From Diospyros lotus (taxonomy: Eukaryota; Streptophyta; Magnoliopsida; Ericales; Ebenaceae): DNA of 64,000 nucleotides. Position 1 is the stretch's first letter, and each line of letters opens with the position of its first letter. Below, piece after piece: positions 34,860 through 46,734 of the stretch. The DNA is taken from NCBI RefSeq assembly GCF_014633365.1, contig NC_068352.1, positions 27,189,310-27,253,309 on the forward strand, given 5' to 3'. A program made the translations under genes and the position numbers. Under the pieces are notes generated by a model. That model did no database searches, was not told the DNA's origin, and saw only the letters and a program-made list of their open reading frames with translations.

Positions 34860-35868
34860 CACTACAAGAAATTGGACTTTTAGTGACGACCAATCAAAAG
34901 TTGTCACTAATTCCAATATTTAGTGATGGTCAGATAGAATCCATCACAGATGGCGAGCAATAGTAACGACCAAATATGGTCGTCACTGAATATGCAACTT
35001 TTAGTGAGGGTCACGCAATGTTGATCACAGATGGAGGCACAATATTGACGGCCACATGTGATCATCACTGAATATGCAACCTTTAGTGAGGGTCGCGCAA
35101 CATCAGTCATATATAAAGGCACAATAGTGATGATCACATGTGGTCGTCACTGAATATGCAACCTTTAATGAGAGTCGCGCAATGTCGGTCACAGATGGAG
35201 GAGTAATAATGACGGCAACTCATGATCGTCACTGAATATGAAACCTTTAGTAAGGGCCAAGCAACATCGGTCACACATGGGGGGTGAAAGAGTACGGCCG
35301 AAGGCATCGATCTCTGAACGTGCAACCTTTAGTGAGGGTTAGGCAAGGTCAGTCACAGATATGGGAGCAATAGTGACAACTAAGGGTAGCCGTCTCTGAA
35401 TGTGAAACCTTTAGTGAGGGCCGAGCAGCGTTGGTCACAAATGCGGAACCAATAGTGACAGCCATGTGTGAATGTCACTGAATATGTAACCTAAAGTAAG
35501 GGTCAAGCAACGTCGGTCATAGATGGGTAGAAATAGTGACTACCAAACGCATTCGTATTTGAATGTGCAACCTTTAGTGATCGTCACTAAATATAAAACC
35601 TTTAGTGAAGCGTGGGCATGATTGGTCATAGATATGAAGCAATAGTGACGGCTAATGGCGGTCGTCTTTAAATGTGCAACCTTTAGTGACAACCACCTTC
35701 AATCGTCACTAAATGTTCAAGCTTTAGTGAGGGTTGGGCAAGGTCGGTAGGTCATAGATGAGGTACCAATAGTGACGGCCTCACATGGTCGTCACTGAAT
35801 GTATAACTGTTAGTGAGGGTCAAGCAAGCTCGGTTACAAATGGGGTAGCAATAATGGTGGTCAAAATT

Positions 35869-36502
35869 TGTAGCGGCCCTCTCCCGGATAATCCCGCTAG
35901 CATAGGAAAATTCGAAAGGAGGTCGTCACATAAATGGATACAGAAACCAAACTCAAATTAAACACCAAATATTTAAATTTTTTTTTTTACTTGCTCACTG
36001 ATCATCGGGAGCCAAAAGAAAGCATTTCCAATGGCGATTTAACTTACATAATTCTTTAAGCTCAAGGCCAAATAATCAAAATATAAGGCAATTATCATTT
36101 ACAAAATAAGTCTCGCTCTACATGCCCTCAAAACAAATCACTCCCCCGAACCTTTTCGGCTGGGATATCTCTGTACACACTAGACCTGGGCTCTAGTCTT
36201 ACTGGACTCGCCCTCAGCAATTGCTTTTCCCTTACTTGAAATGACATGAATAAACAAGGTGAGCCACAAGGCTCAGCAAGTATGTATTACCACACATGAA
36301 GCAATAGAGTCAAGACATGAGTAAACCAAAGTGTAATAGACCCGACTTCCCAAGTACGAGTAGCATTCCCATTAAATCCCATCATTATTACCAATTCCAT
36401 ACCTTTATCATTACGCACTTCGTGCATTACTTCATTTCTCAAAATACATAATTCTCCATGTAGTATATCGGCCTTTAAAGGCCTTTCATTCACATGCATG
36501 CA
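35869..36502 (-). repeat. Truncated 3' LTR
   Basis: Begins (plus strand) TGTAGCGGCCCTCTCCCGG and matches 40,532-41,166 until CACATGCATGCA, where it jumps into integrase code. About 2.1 kb of the LTR is missing. Confidence 0.92.
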
Positions 36503-39235
36503 AGGCTTCCCAGAAACGAGAAGTAAATCGAGGATCCCTATCTGACACAATGCTAGACGGAATACCATGTAGTCTCACAACTTCATCAATATACATCTTT
36601 GCCAAACGGTCTAGGGAATAAGTCTTCTTAATTGGCAAAAAATGAGCTGATTTGGTCAGCCTGTCCACTATCACCCAAATGGAATCATTCCCCTTTGCCG
36701 TTCTAGGTAGACCCAACACAAAGTCCATAGAAATGTTATCCCACTTCCATTCTGGGATAGGCAACGATTGCAATAAACCCGCCGATTTCTGATGTTCGGC
36801 CTTAACTTGTTGACACACCACACATTGTGAAACGTATTTCGCCACATCCTTCTTCAGGCCATCCCACCAAAACTGTCGTCGGAGGTTCTGATACATCTTC
36901 GTCGTACCAGGGTGGATAGTATAACGCGCCTTGTGAGCTTCAGATAAAATCTCTTGCCTCAATGCCTCATCATTAGGTACACAAATCCGACCCTGAAATA
37001 ATAACAAACCATCACCCCTCTGACTGAAGCCAACAGGAGCAAATTTCTCTACGTCTACCAAAATCTGGGCTAGCTTCATATCATTGGGTTGTTGAACTCG
37101 AATCTGCTCAATCAAATCTGGCTGCACTTTCATAAACGCGCAATAGCCTCTGGGCCGCTCCTCAATAGAAGCGATAGACATCTCACCCATTTTCTTCAAC
37201 AAGATCCATTCCTGGATCATCATAGTCGCTATGAAAGCTTCTCTTCGACTTAATGCATCGGCCACCACGTTAGCCTTTCCCGGGTGATAGAGGATTTCGC
37301 AGTCATAGTCTTTAAATAATTCAATCCATCTTCGTTGCCTCATATTTAACTCTTTCTGGGAGAAAAGGTATTTTAGGCTCTTGTGGTCCGTATAAATTTC
37401 AACCTTTTCACCATACAAGTAATGCCTCCAAATCTTGAGTGCAAACATAATTGCCGCTAACTCCAAGTCGTGAGTTGGGTAATTCGTCACGTGCTTCTTC
37501 AACTGCCGTGAGGCATAGGCATTCACACGCCCATCTTGCATCAACACACATCCCAATCCTCAATGAGAGGCATCACTATAAAGGGTAATTTCTCCCCACT
37601 TCTCGGAATAGCCAATACTGGTGTCGTAGTCAACCTCTTTTTCATCTCTTGGAAGCAACTTTCACATGCCTCATTCCATTCGAACTTGACCCCTTTCCGA
37701 GTCAATTTAGTCATAGGCGATGATAGACGGGCAAAACCTTCAATGAATCTCCTATAGTAACCCGCCAATCCCAAGAAGCTCCTAATGCCAGCCACAGTAG
37801 TCGGTCTTGGCCAATCAACAACAGCCTTTATCTTCTCAGGGTCCACTGAAATACCCTCACCGGATACAACATGCCCTAAGAATCCCACCTGTCTCTGCCA
37901 GAAATCGCACTTACTGAATTTGGCATACAATTGTTTTTCTCTAAGCTTCTGCAACGCTGCCTTGAGATGAACCTCATGTTCTTCCAAACTTGGGGAGTAG
38001 ATTAGGATGTCATCAATAAATACTATCACAAAACAGTCAAGATACTCCCTGAACACTCTATTCATCAAATCCATGAAAACTGCTGGGGCGTTCGTCAACC
38101 CAAATGGCATAACCACAAACTCAAAGTGGCCGTACCGGGTGCGAAATGCGGTCCTCTACACATCCTCTTCTCTAACCCTCACTTGGTGATACCCCGACTT
38201 CAAATCAATCTTGGAAAATACTGAGGCTCCACGGAGTTGATCCAATAAATCATCTACGCGTGGAAGTGGGTATTTGTTCTTCATGGTCACTTGGTTCAAC
38301 TGTCGGTAGTCTATACACAACCTCATCGATCCATTCTTCTTTCTTACGAACAACACTGGAGCACCCCAAGGCGAGGCACTCGGACGAATAAATCCCTTCT
38401 CAGTTAATTCTTGCAACTGAATCTTCAACTCCTTCAATTCATTCGAAGCCATCCTATAAGGAGCCTTAGAAATAGGTTGAGTTCCCGGCATTAATTCAAT
38501 TGAAAATTCCACTTCTCTTTGAGGCGATAACCCCGGTAATTCTTCTGGAAATACATCAGGAAAATCTCGAACCACTGGAATATCCGACAACTCCGCCTTG
38601 TTCTCTTTACCCGTCGTCACAAAGGTTAGATATGCCTCACATCCATGCCGCATTAATTTCTCAGCCTTCATTACTGAAATTTGGGGCGTAAAACTCATCG
38701 GCTTGATACCCCGATACACTATAACCGGCTGTTGAGGCAACTCAAAGTGGATAACTTTGTGTCAACAATCTACCTTGGCATAATGTTGAAACAACCAGTC
38801 CATGCCCAAGATGAGATCAAAATCTCTAATGTCCAACACCACAAGGTTTCCTGGCAATTCCTTGTCATTAACCTTAATCTTACAATCCCTATACACTTCG
38901 CTACTCACTATTTCCATATTTCCCGACGTAGTCACAATCAAATAGTATGGCAGCAAGGTCTTAGGAATAGGAATATGACACGTAACTCTAGGAGTAATAA
39001 ATGAGTGTGTGGACCCTGTGTCAAACAAAACACGCACATCAGTATCATATAACATGAGAATACCTTCGATCGTATCATTCTCTCTTTCAGCATCCTCTCT
39101 AGTCAAGGCAAAAACCCGCCCCTGGACATGAGGCCTGTCAGCTCCAGTAGAATGTTGCGTCAGTGGTAATGCCAAGGGTGGAGTCATCCCCTGGATTCCA
39201 GGTGTTGCTGGCCTCTGACTTCCCTGCCTCTGGCC
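36503..39235 (-). pseudogene. pol polyprotein of the Ty3 element, broken
   Basis: Read right to left: aspartic protease (LFDTGSTHSFI near 39,025), reverse transcriptase ([34 protein letters not shown], and the catalytic box [10 protein letters not shown] near 38,000), RNase H ([18 protein letters not shown]), and integrase with zinc-binding H-H-C-C residues (IHPGTTKMY … CVVCQQ near 36,800) and the first two catalytic Asp ([17 protein letters not shown]). Translation then runs into LTR sequence, so the third catalytic residue, the C-terminal part and any chromodomain are gone. There are stops near 39,236-39,241, 38,760 and 38,155, and a frameshift near 37,550. Not functional. Confidence 0.9.
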
Positions 39236-39241
39236 TCCCTA

Positions 39242-40387
39242 CTATTGTGGCTGGCGACAAACATTAGCTTTGTGGCCCTTCCGACCACATTCAAAACATG
39301 TCACCCCTCTATCACCTATCATGCCTGAATTTTGAGGACAATCCTTTTGCAAATGGCCTGCCTGCCCACATAGGTAACATACCCCCTTAGCAAAACGGCA
39401 TGGGTCTCGATGTTTCTTCCCACAAATTTTGCATGGAGGGATCTCTGATGCATTCTTCCCTGAACTTGTCTCCCATTTTCTCTTCTTGCCGTTTCCTCGC
39501 CCATGAGATGCACTTGCTCCCCTAGATGCTGCTTGTACCATCCTCAATTCATTCCTCTCATTCTCAATAGTGTAGGCCCTCTCTACTAGGGTAGCATAAT
39601 CCGTGATCCTGGCGCCGACCAACGGGTATCTAATCTCTACTCGAAGTCCCCTCTGAAATTTTGTTGCCTTCTTTTCCTCAGTAGATACTAAGTCTGGGGC
39701 AAATCTTGCCAAAGATATGAACTCCTCTTCATACTGAGCTACGGACTTGTTCCCTTGTGTCAACTCGATAAATTCATAGGTCTTTTGCTCCCGAACCCAT
39801 GATGGAAAATAGGTTCCATGGAACACCTCCCGAAATTCTGCCCATGTCGGTCCTCTTATCCCATACCGTTGCCTTGTGGTTTCCCACCACCTTTCTGCGT
39901 CATCACGAAATAGGAATGTGGCCAACTGGACTTTCTGGGCATCATTGCACCCCATAGCCCGAAGATGTTTCTCCATTGATAGCATCCAACTCTCTGCTGC
40001 CAACACATCCGTCCTCCCATGAAATTCTGGAGGCCTGAGGGCCATAAAGTTCTTCAATAACTGACTTCCAGCATTACCATCATTTCCTTGAGCTTCCACT
40101 TCTTGAGTCACTAGGTTGGAAGTTTGCCCAACATCTCTCTCATTTGGATTTGGATTTGGTTCAGCTCCAGCTTCCTGTGGTACTTGTCCTTGTCCCCTCT
40201 GATTAGCCATAAAGGCCTCAAAATGTCTCATCATGCCTGTTACTGCACCCCTTAATTCATTCATCTCTTGGCGCATATTAGTAGAGGACTCCCCAGGGGT
40301 AGGTACTAGCGGTGGAGCAGGAACAGGAATAGGAATAGGCCTATTACCTCGGGCCCGGGCAGGTGATCTACCTCGTCTGCCACTCAT
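39242..40387 (-). CDS. gag polyprotein of the Ty3 element
   Basis: An open frame of about 380 codons from MSGRRGRSPARARG (two codons after a slightly earlier ATG). A basic, Pro-rich start is followed by a retrotransposon-gag capsid domain (FMALRPPEFHGRTD, AESWMLSMEKHLRAMGC, DAERWWETTRQRYG, FREVFHGTYFPSWVREQK, MYEEEF-like QYEEEFISLARFAP). Two CCHC zinc knuckles at the end (CYLCGQAGHLQKDC and CFECGRKGHKANVC) would bind the RNA template. The frame closes with two adjacent TAG codons where pol would continue, so the gag-pol fusion is interrupted here. The gag part itself looks intact. Confidence 0.88.
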   Translation of the reverse strand: MSGRRGRSPARARGNRPIPIPVPAPPLVPTPGESSTNMRQEMNELRGAVTGMMRHFEAFMANQRGQGQVPQEAGAEPNPNPNERDVGQTSNLVTQEVEAQGNDGNAGSQLLKNFMALRPPEFHGRTDVLAAESWMLSMEKHLRAMGCNDAQKVQLATFLFRDDAERWWETTRQRYGIRGPTWAEFREVFHGTYFPSWVREQKTYEFIELTQGNKSVAQYEEEFISLARFAPDLVSTEEKKATKFQRGLRVEIRYPLVGARITDYATLVERAYTIENERNELRMVQAASRGASASHGRGNGKKRKWETSSGKNASEIPPCKICGKKHRDPCRFAKGVCYLCGQAGHLQKDCPQNSGMIGDRGVTCFECGRKGHKANVCRQPQ

Positions 40388-40510
40388 TTCCTGCACAACT
40401 AAATCATCTTAGAATACAATCTTAAATTAACTCTTTATTTTAGACTACTAAACTTAGTCTTAACTCTACCCGACATTTTCTATGTGTACAGAGACTCCTC
40501 TCATCCCAAC

Positions 40511-40528
40511 CCTTGGCTCTGATACCAA
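40511..40528 (-). other. Primer-binding site for initiator Met tRNA
   Basis: On the minus strand TGGTATCAGAGCCAAGGG follows the 5' LTR end after three bases. It matches the usual plant initiator-Met tRNA primer site. Confidence 0.9.
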
Positions 40529-40531
40529 TAC

Positions 40532-43279
40532 TGTAGCGGCCCTCTCCCGGATAATCCCGCTAGCATAGGAAAATTCGAAAGGAGGTCGTCACATAAATGG
40601 ATACAGAAACCAAACTCAAATTAAACACCAAATATTTAAATTTTTTTTTTTTACTTGCTCACTGATCATCGGGAGCCAAAAGAAAGCATTTCCAATGGCG
40701 ATTTACCTTACATAATTCTTTAAGCTCAAGGCCAAACAATCAAAATATAAGGCAATTATCATTTACAAAATAAGTCTCGCTCTACATGCCCTCAAAACAA
40801 ATCACTCCCCCGAACCTTTTCGGCTGGGATATCTCTGTACACACTAGACCTGGGCTCTAGTCTTACTGGACTCGCCCTCAGCAATTGCTTTTCCCTTACC
40901 TGAAATGACATGAATAAACAAGGTGAGCTACAAGGCTCAGCAAGTATGTATTACCACACATGAAGCAATAGAGTCAAGACATGAGTAAATCAAAGTGGAA
41001 TAGACCCGACTTCCCAAGTACGAGTAGCATTCCCATTAAATCCCATCATTATTACCAATTCCATACCTTTATCATTACGCACTTTGTGCATAACTTCATT
41101 TCTCAAAATACATAATTCTCCATGCAGTATATCGGCCTTTAAAGGCCTTTCATTCACATGCATGCATAAATATACATAGATAAATCATTTAGCCATTCAT
41201 TTGGTTTGAGCATCACCTACCGGGTTTATGGCCACCTTACCCAAGTCAGGCACTCTTTAGGATATCCTTTTTCTCACCTCGCTGTACATAGCCGCCGCGC
41301 AAAATAATAAGTGCGCAATTAATAATAATATCATGTAATGCTCATGTAGATTTCAAGTAAACATATCAAACATACTTCATTATTAGCAATATTCCTCATA
41401 ATCATCATGCGCACTTAGGCATGTCATGATTATATCCTCACATGAGTCAATGATATTTTCATCACATGATTTAGCATTATTTATTGGGATCAATTTCTCA
41501 AGGTCAAATAATTTAATTACATGAATTCACCATTAACAATTCATGATTTTCATGTTTAATTCCCACCATTAATTAACTTCCCTATTTTTGGAACACCTAC
41601 ACATCCACGAGATGATTTCGAAGCCAACTAAAACATCGCAAGAGCTTTGGGGAAGAATTTCAAGCATTAGGAAAGAATTGGACCAAAAAAGAAATAATTA
41701 ATCCATTCTATTGGTTAACCGAATTAAAGAGTTAGTCAACCGATTGAAGACTTAGTCAACCGATGAAGAAGAGTTAGTCGACTAAACAGGGACTTGGTCG
41801 ACCGAGTAAACTTGGTCGACTAACAGAAGCTTAAATTATCACTTGGTTGACCGATTGAAATCGCTTGGTCGACCGACTGAAACACTTGGTCGACTAACAG
41901 AACATAAATTATTACTTGGTCGACCGACTAAAACACTTGGTCGACTAACAGACCACTTGGTCAACCGACTGAAATCACTTGGTCGACCGACTAAAACACT
42001 TGGTCGACTAACAGAACATAAATTATTACTTGGTCGACCGACTAAAACACTTGGTCGACTAACAGACCACTTGGTCAACCGACTGAAATCACTTGGTCGA
42101 CCGACTGAAACACTTGGTCGACTAACAGACCACTTGGTCAACCGACTGAAATCACTTGGTCGACCGACTGAAACACTTGGTCGACCAACAGGGGCCTGAA
42201 ACTTAAAAATGACAACGATAACTCACAAAATTCAACAACCCAAGCAAGATACACCAAACCTTGCTTCTCTAACATTCCTAATCAATCAAGTATCATTCCT
42301 TGGAGGATTTAGGGTGAACTAAACCCTAACGAAAACTCTCAAAAAGACCCACGAATGATAAACACCAAAAGTTAAAGAAATGGGAAAAGAATCCACCGAT
42401 TAATATAAACTCATGATTTGATCTTCTAATCAAATAGAAGATTCGAAGACAAGGGAACCAACTTGACCCAAGAGGAAGAGAATCCAAAACTTACGTTAAC
42501 AAGAAGAATCAACATGAACTTGCATAACCAAGAAGAAATGCAAGAAGAACTTGCCTTAATGGTGCTTGGTCCAACGAGAAGAACAACCAGCTGCAACTCC
42601 CACCTTTGAAGCTTCAATGGAGAATGAAAATGGAAGAAGAAGAAGAAGAAGAAGAAAGTGGCCGATCGGGAGAAGAGGGGAAGGAAAGAGAAAAGACAAG
42701 AAAATAAAGAAAGCATGGGGGAAGGGATGGCCGCCCATCAGCCCCCCACCAACTCCATATGCCAAATTACAACTTTACCCCTCTCCTTTGCACACACACC
42801 ACAAGCCATTAAACCCATTATGGTCATTTACCTCTTTTTCATTTCTTTTTTCGTTTTCTTCTTTACCCTATAATACTAATAGCTCCATTTCTATTAATAA
42901 CCATTTATGAAATTCCCATTTCACCCTTGCTTTTCACACACACAAAGAACAACATCAAGCCCTCATTAGACTTTTCATAATTCATTCTTTTTAACTAATT
43001 AAAATACACAAAACTTCATGCTCATGGGCCTAAGGCCCATTTCATTAGCCCAACACAATGGGCTCAAAATATATTCTTAGGCCCAAGGGCTTCTCAATCT
43101 CATTCTTAAATAAAACCCAATTCAAAACAAATGGTTTCAATCTAAGTTTTCTTTAAAATCCCAATTCCTTAAGTCAAACACTTCACAATTCTATAACATT
43201 TCATTCTTGAGGCTAATTTATCACACATAATAATTCAAAATTCAAGTAAAAACTCTAGACCCATCAACGGGTCATTACA
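40532..43279 (-). repeat. 5' LTR of the Ty3 element (2.75 kb)
   Basis: Runs TGTAATGACCC … GGCCGCTACA on the minus strand. It includes a GTCGAC-rich minisatellite (41,700-42,190) and, at 42,630-42,660, an AAGAAG-type run. A related solo LTR is at 52,317-55,440. Confidence 0.92.
41700..42195. repeat. GTCGACCGACTGAAACACTT minisatellite in the LTR
   Basis: Units built from ACTTGGTCGACCGACTGAAA, CACTTGGTCGACTAACAG and ACATAAATTATT alternate, giving higher-order repeats of about 130 bp (compare 41,890-41,960 with 42,020-42,085). It makes long but meaningless open frames on both strands. The solo LTR has a shorter, diverged version at 53,845-54,240. Confidence 0.9.
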
Positions 43280-43430
43280 AAATTAGTCGTCACTAAATGT
43301 ACACATTTAGTGAGAGTCAAACAATGTCGGTCACAAATGAAGATTAATAGTGACGGCCATCGTTGGCCGTCACAGAATGTGATGGCCTAAAACAAGCCAT
43401 GGTAATCGTCATTGAATGTATAATTTTTAA

Positions 43431-43932
43431 AACTAAAAAAGAATCATAAAAAAGAGTTGCGCATTAAAGAAAAAGAAAATATATAAATTTAACATGATTT
43501 AGTCTTAATATACTTAATTATTCAATTTTAAACTAATAAAATAAATCCACTTAGATAGTGATGGTGTAGTTTTTGAATTAAAAAAATATAGATATATTAA
43601 TGTCATTAGGCGAATTAAATTATAAATTTACATATTTTTTAACTCTAGATAATTAATCATTTTTTCATTCAAATAACTGGATATTTTAAGTAATTTTATT
43701 TATCTAGTCACAATAATTCTTGTAATACTAAAAAATACTTAATCGAAATTTGTATTCACTGTAAAAGGTTTAATTTTCTCTATGAAATTATAGAAAAAAC
43801 ACTTATTTTTCACTACATCAAATCATTGCTAATCATATTAATTTTTCGTTACAAATTGATTTTCTCTATCAAAATTTTTATAATCAATAATTATATTTTC
43901 ATAGTTAATTCTATATACAATTAATAAATCAC
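43431..43932. other. AT-rich spacer
   Basis: No gene or repeat family recognised between the CACTA repeats and the first BED/DUF659 hAT remnant. Confidence 0.4.
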
Positions 43933-45480
43933 TAAATTCAATTTTGAAATTTGAAATTTTACAGTGTTCTAAAGCTAATGCACAATATTTGAGTGAGATG
44001 AAAGTGTTACAAGATGTAGCTGAGTTGAGAATAAAAGATTTTATGCCTAAAAACATGCATCTGCCATCTTTTTCTTCAGGTCAGTCATCTTCATATTCTG
44101 CAACATGGGTACAAACTTTACAGTGAACCATTTTAAAAATTTGACTTATTTTAAGCAACAATCATATGAGCCTAAAAAAAGGAAAGGTTTCTTGAGAATG
44201 CATTTAATAAGCAAGACATGAACCAATTAGATTGTGAAAATTGCAAGAATGTTCTATTCAGGTGGTCTTCCTTTTAACCTTGCTAGGAATCCTTACTGTA
44301 AGCATTCTTATACTTTTGTTGCAGATAATCATATTGGAGGTTACATACCTCTAGGTTATTACGCTCTCAGAGCAACATTGCTTTAAAAAGAAAGGACAAA
44401 TAGTGAGAGGTTGCTAAAACCAATTAAAGGACATGGAGAGATAAACGAGTTAGTACTTTAGTGTGTGACGGTTGGTCAAATTCTCAAAGAAAACCACTTA
44501 TTATTTTGTTGGCTGTGACAAAGGGAGGACCTATTTCATAAAAGTTGTTAATTATGAAAGTGAATATAAAGATAAATGATTCATTTGTAATTTGATTAAG
44601 GTGGTAATTCAGGAGATTAGACCATCTCATGTTATTTAGGTGATCATTGAGAATGCTCCATTTTATACGAGTTTTGGATTGTTAAATGAACAGACTTATC
44701 CTCATATATTTTGGACGTCATGTGTTGTGTATACTTTAAATCACGCTTTGAAAAATATTTATATTACAAAACATATTGATGCCAATGAAATTACATATGT
44801 AGAATGTCCTTGTATCACGTTGAGATTGAGCTGGGGAAGCTACAATGGTAAAAAATTTATCATGAATCATAATATGAGACTTACTATGTTTAATGAGATT
44901 GAGGGGAAGTTGATTATGTTATTACTTTGACTAAACCTATTTATTAGGTGTTGAGAATAACAGATACAGATAAATCTTAACTTCATTTTATTTATGACCG
45001 TCATATATAGATTTGAAAAGAAAGGAGAAAATGAACACTGGAGTCGTTAGAATGTTGTGAAAAAAAATTTAAAAGATAGATGGAATAAAAGCAACATTAC
45101 TCTTCATTAATTGCTTGACTTATTTTTTGAATCCCAGGTAACTTCCAAATCCTAACGTGTTCTTGAAATTTGTTATTTATATGATTGCCTAATTTTTTGA
45201 AATTTGTTATTTATAAGATTTGGTTTTTGTGCATACTAATCTCCATCTCCTATAAAAAATATCTCCATAATATATGGAAGGTGAAAGCAAGATATGTGAT
45301 GTCGCTAGAGATGCCTATGAGACTATGGATGATATCGGGATATTATAATTTGCAAATCAGTCCCTTGATAAGCTTGAATTTGATTATATATATATATTAT
45401 TTTCAAGTGACAATCATATGCCAACAAATTTAGAAGAGGATGATTTTACAATTTCTAATGATGTTTGAAATTTTGAAGAA
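43933..45480 (+). pseudogene. hAT (DUF659-type) transposase remnant, copy 1
   Basis: From 43,966 the plus strand reads CSKANAQYLSEMKVLQDVAE, then with many stops and shifts: NPYCKHSYTFVADNHIGGYI, RLLKPIKGHGEINELV, QRKPLIILLAVTKGGP, an open stretch 44,640-44,930 (ENAPFYTSFGLLNEQTYPHI, FWTSCVVYTLNHALKNI, NMRLTMFNEIEGK), and finally DVARDAYETMDDIG-like and LEEDDFTISNDV pieces near 45,290-45,470. The order matches plant hAT transposases of the DUF659 / hAT C-terminal type. The N-terminal BED exon was not found here. It parallels copy 2 (46,417-56,330) and has an internal deletion near 45,195. Confidence 0.8.
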
Positions 45481-46110
45481 CAATTTGTACTTTATATCAT
45501 TATGTAGATTTAAAAATGAACTCTTTTGTAACCATTTTAATTATTTGTATAATTGTGCGAAATTTGAATTTATGAATTACACTTTTTTACAATTATACAT
45601 AAATAATGATAATATAATATATGTATGTGTGTATATATATATATTGTCGTGTCTTAATTTTTTTAATTTTTGCCATGTATGTGTCGTTGTCTTCGTGTCC
45701 GTTCAACCTTGGGGACGCCATACACATCACTTGCCGTCAACTTCATGTAATGCCTCCATGGCTTTGTAAGAAGGATCAAGATTCGTCGAGTTGGAGCAAG
45801 GAATCTAGGGCGATGGGGATAAATCGATGGGGATGAATGTGATTCATCCCCATTTTGCCCTTGTTTTTTAACATTCATCCCAATTTGGCTCAGATATATG
45901 TTGTGAGAAAAACTCAAGTTACTAAATAATTCAAAAAATAAAATTTTCTCTAATTGTGACAATATAATGAATCACTAGACAATGACAATAGCTAAATAAA
46001 ACAAAATGGAACCAAACAATCACATATAAGAACACAAAGATTTATGGTGAAAAATCATTCAAAGTGAAAAGGAAAATGAGAGGACAAACTTTAACAAAAA
46101 TCCACTATTA
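45481..46110 (+). repeat. 3' tail shared by both hAT copies
   Basis: Blocks such as AATGAACTCTTTTGTAACCA, ACAATTATACATAAATAATG, TTGCCATGTATGTGTCGTTG, CCATTTTGCCCTTG and AAAGGAAAATGAGAGGACAA recur in order at about 57,180-59,460. There they are separated by extra insertions, which marks a duplicated unit. Confidence 0.75.
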
Positions 46111-46416
46111 ACACCGTCACCTTCTTCGCATCTGAAACTCCAACGTTGTCATCATCCTTTGCGACTCCTCAGCGTCTCTATCTTTGCCTCGTCGATGCTG
46201 TTGCCATCTCTACCTTCCCTGCCTTTGTCACTTCGATCATCTGCAATAGTGTGACTCCTACTCTGAGTCTCCGACAATACAGCTACGTGAGGTTACTAAG
46301 GTATGTAGCTTCTTAATTAATTCTTATAGGTGCAAAGATTTTAAAATCTTCTCTACTCATTCAAATGTTTAATTTATGTTTTTTTTTTTTGTCATTATTA
46401 TTTAGAATTGAAGGCA

Positions 46417-46628
46417 ATGGCTATCCCAAATGAAGGGGGTAATAGTTCTAATGGGGTTCGTAAAGATGATAAAAATAAACTCTCGTGAAAGTATGTGACT
46501 AAATTAGGAAGAATGGAAGGGGGTGGAAATATGTTTTTTACTTAAAATTATTATAATATTACATTCAAGCGGTCATATTCAAGAGTGGAGGCACAATTGT
46601 TAAAAAATTTGAATTTTGGAATTTTACA
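46417..46628 (+). pseudogene. BED-finger N-terminal exon of hAT copy 2
   Basis: Reads MAIPNEGGNSSNGVRKDDKN, KYVTKLGRMEGGGNMFF, NYYNITFKRSYSRVEAQLLK in one frame. There is a TGA where the BED finger Trp is expected, a stop before the NYY, and zinc ligands lost (second Cys is Tyr, His is Gln). The exon ends in GAATTTTGGAATTTTACA, matching the end of the intron-like piece before copy 1 (43,933-43,964). The rest of the gene continues only at 51,124, beyond 4.5 kb of inserted DNA. Confidence 0.72.
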
Positions 46629-46734
46629 ATAGAATAATGCTACACGAATTGGTGGATAACTCCAACAAAATTACATATTTAATGCTTAGTGTAAAAGATA
46701 ACTTCACACCTTTCACTCTCACATCTCACTCTCT

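Larger units (their letters stand above)
35869..43279 (-). mobile_element. Ty3 LTR retrotransposon with 3' deletion
   Basis: Minus-strand element: 5' LTR 40,532-43,279, primer-binding site, gag, pol, then a cut-down 3' LTR 35,869-36,502. The target duplication AAATT (35,864-35,868 and 43,280-43,284) shows one insertion event, into the CACTA repeat field. By eye the shared 635 bp of LTR differ at about nine bases plus one T, so the insertion is fairly young. A deletion from within the integrase to within the 3' LTR, plus stops, leaves it non-autonomous. The initiator-Met primer site, long LTR and RT style suggest a chromovirus such as the Tekay/Del group; the chromodomain region is lost. Confidence 0.9.
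34860..43430. mobile_element. CACTA element with TTTAGTGACGACC repeats, split by a Ty3 element
   Basis: Starts CACTACAAGAAATTGG, then TTTTAGTGACGACC. About 20 diverged units follow ('CCTTTAGTGAGGGTC...GGTCACAGATGG...AATAGTGACGGCC...CGTCACTGAATATG') to 35,868 and resume after the retrotransposon at 43,285-43,425. No transposase was seen. The right terminus (…TTGTAGTG) was not found, so the end given is only where recognisable repeats stop. Confidence 0.6.

Noticed and set aside
41839..42199. Open frames with repeated GRPTETLGRLT or SVSRPSVSVGRPS on opposite strands
   Set aside because: Direct product of the GTCGAC minisatellite whose unit length keeps frames open; no start or domain context.
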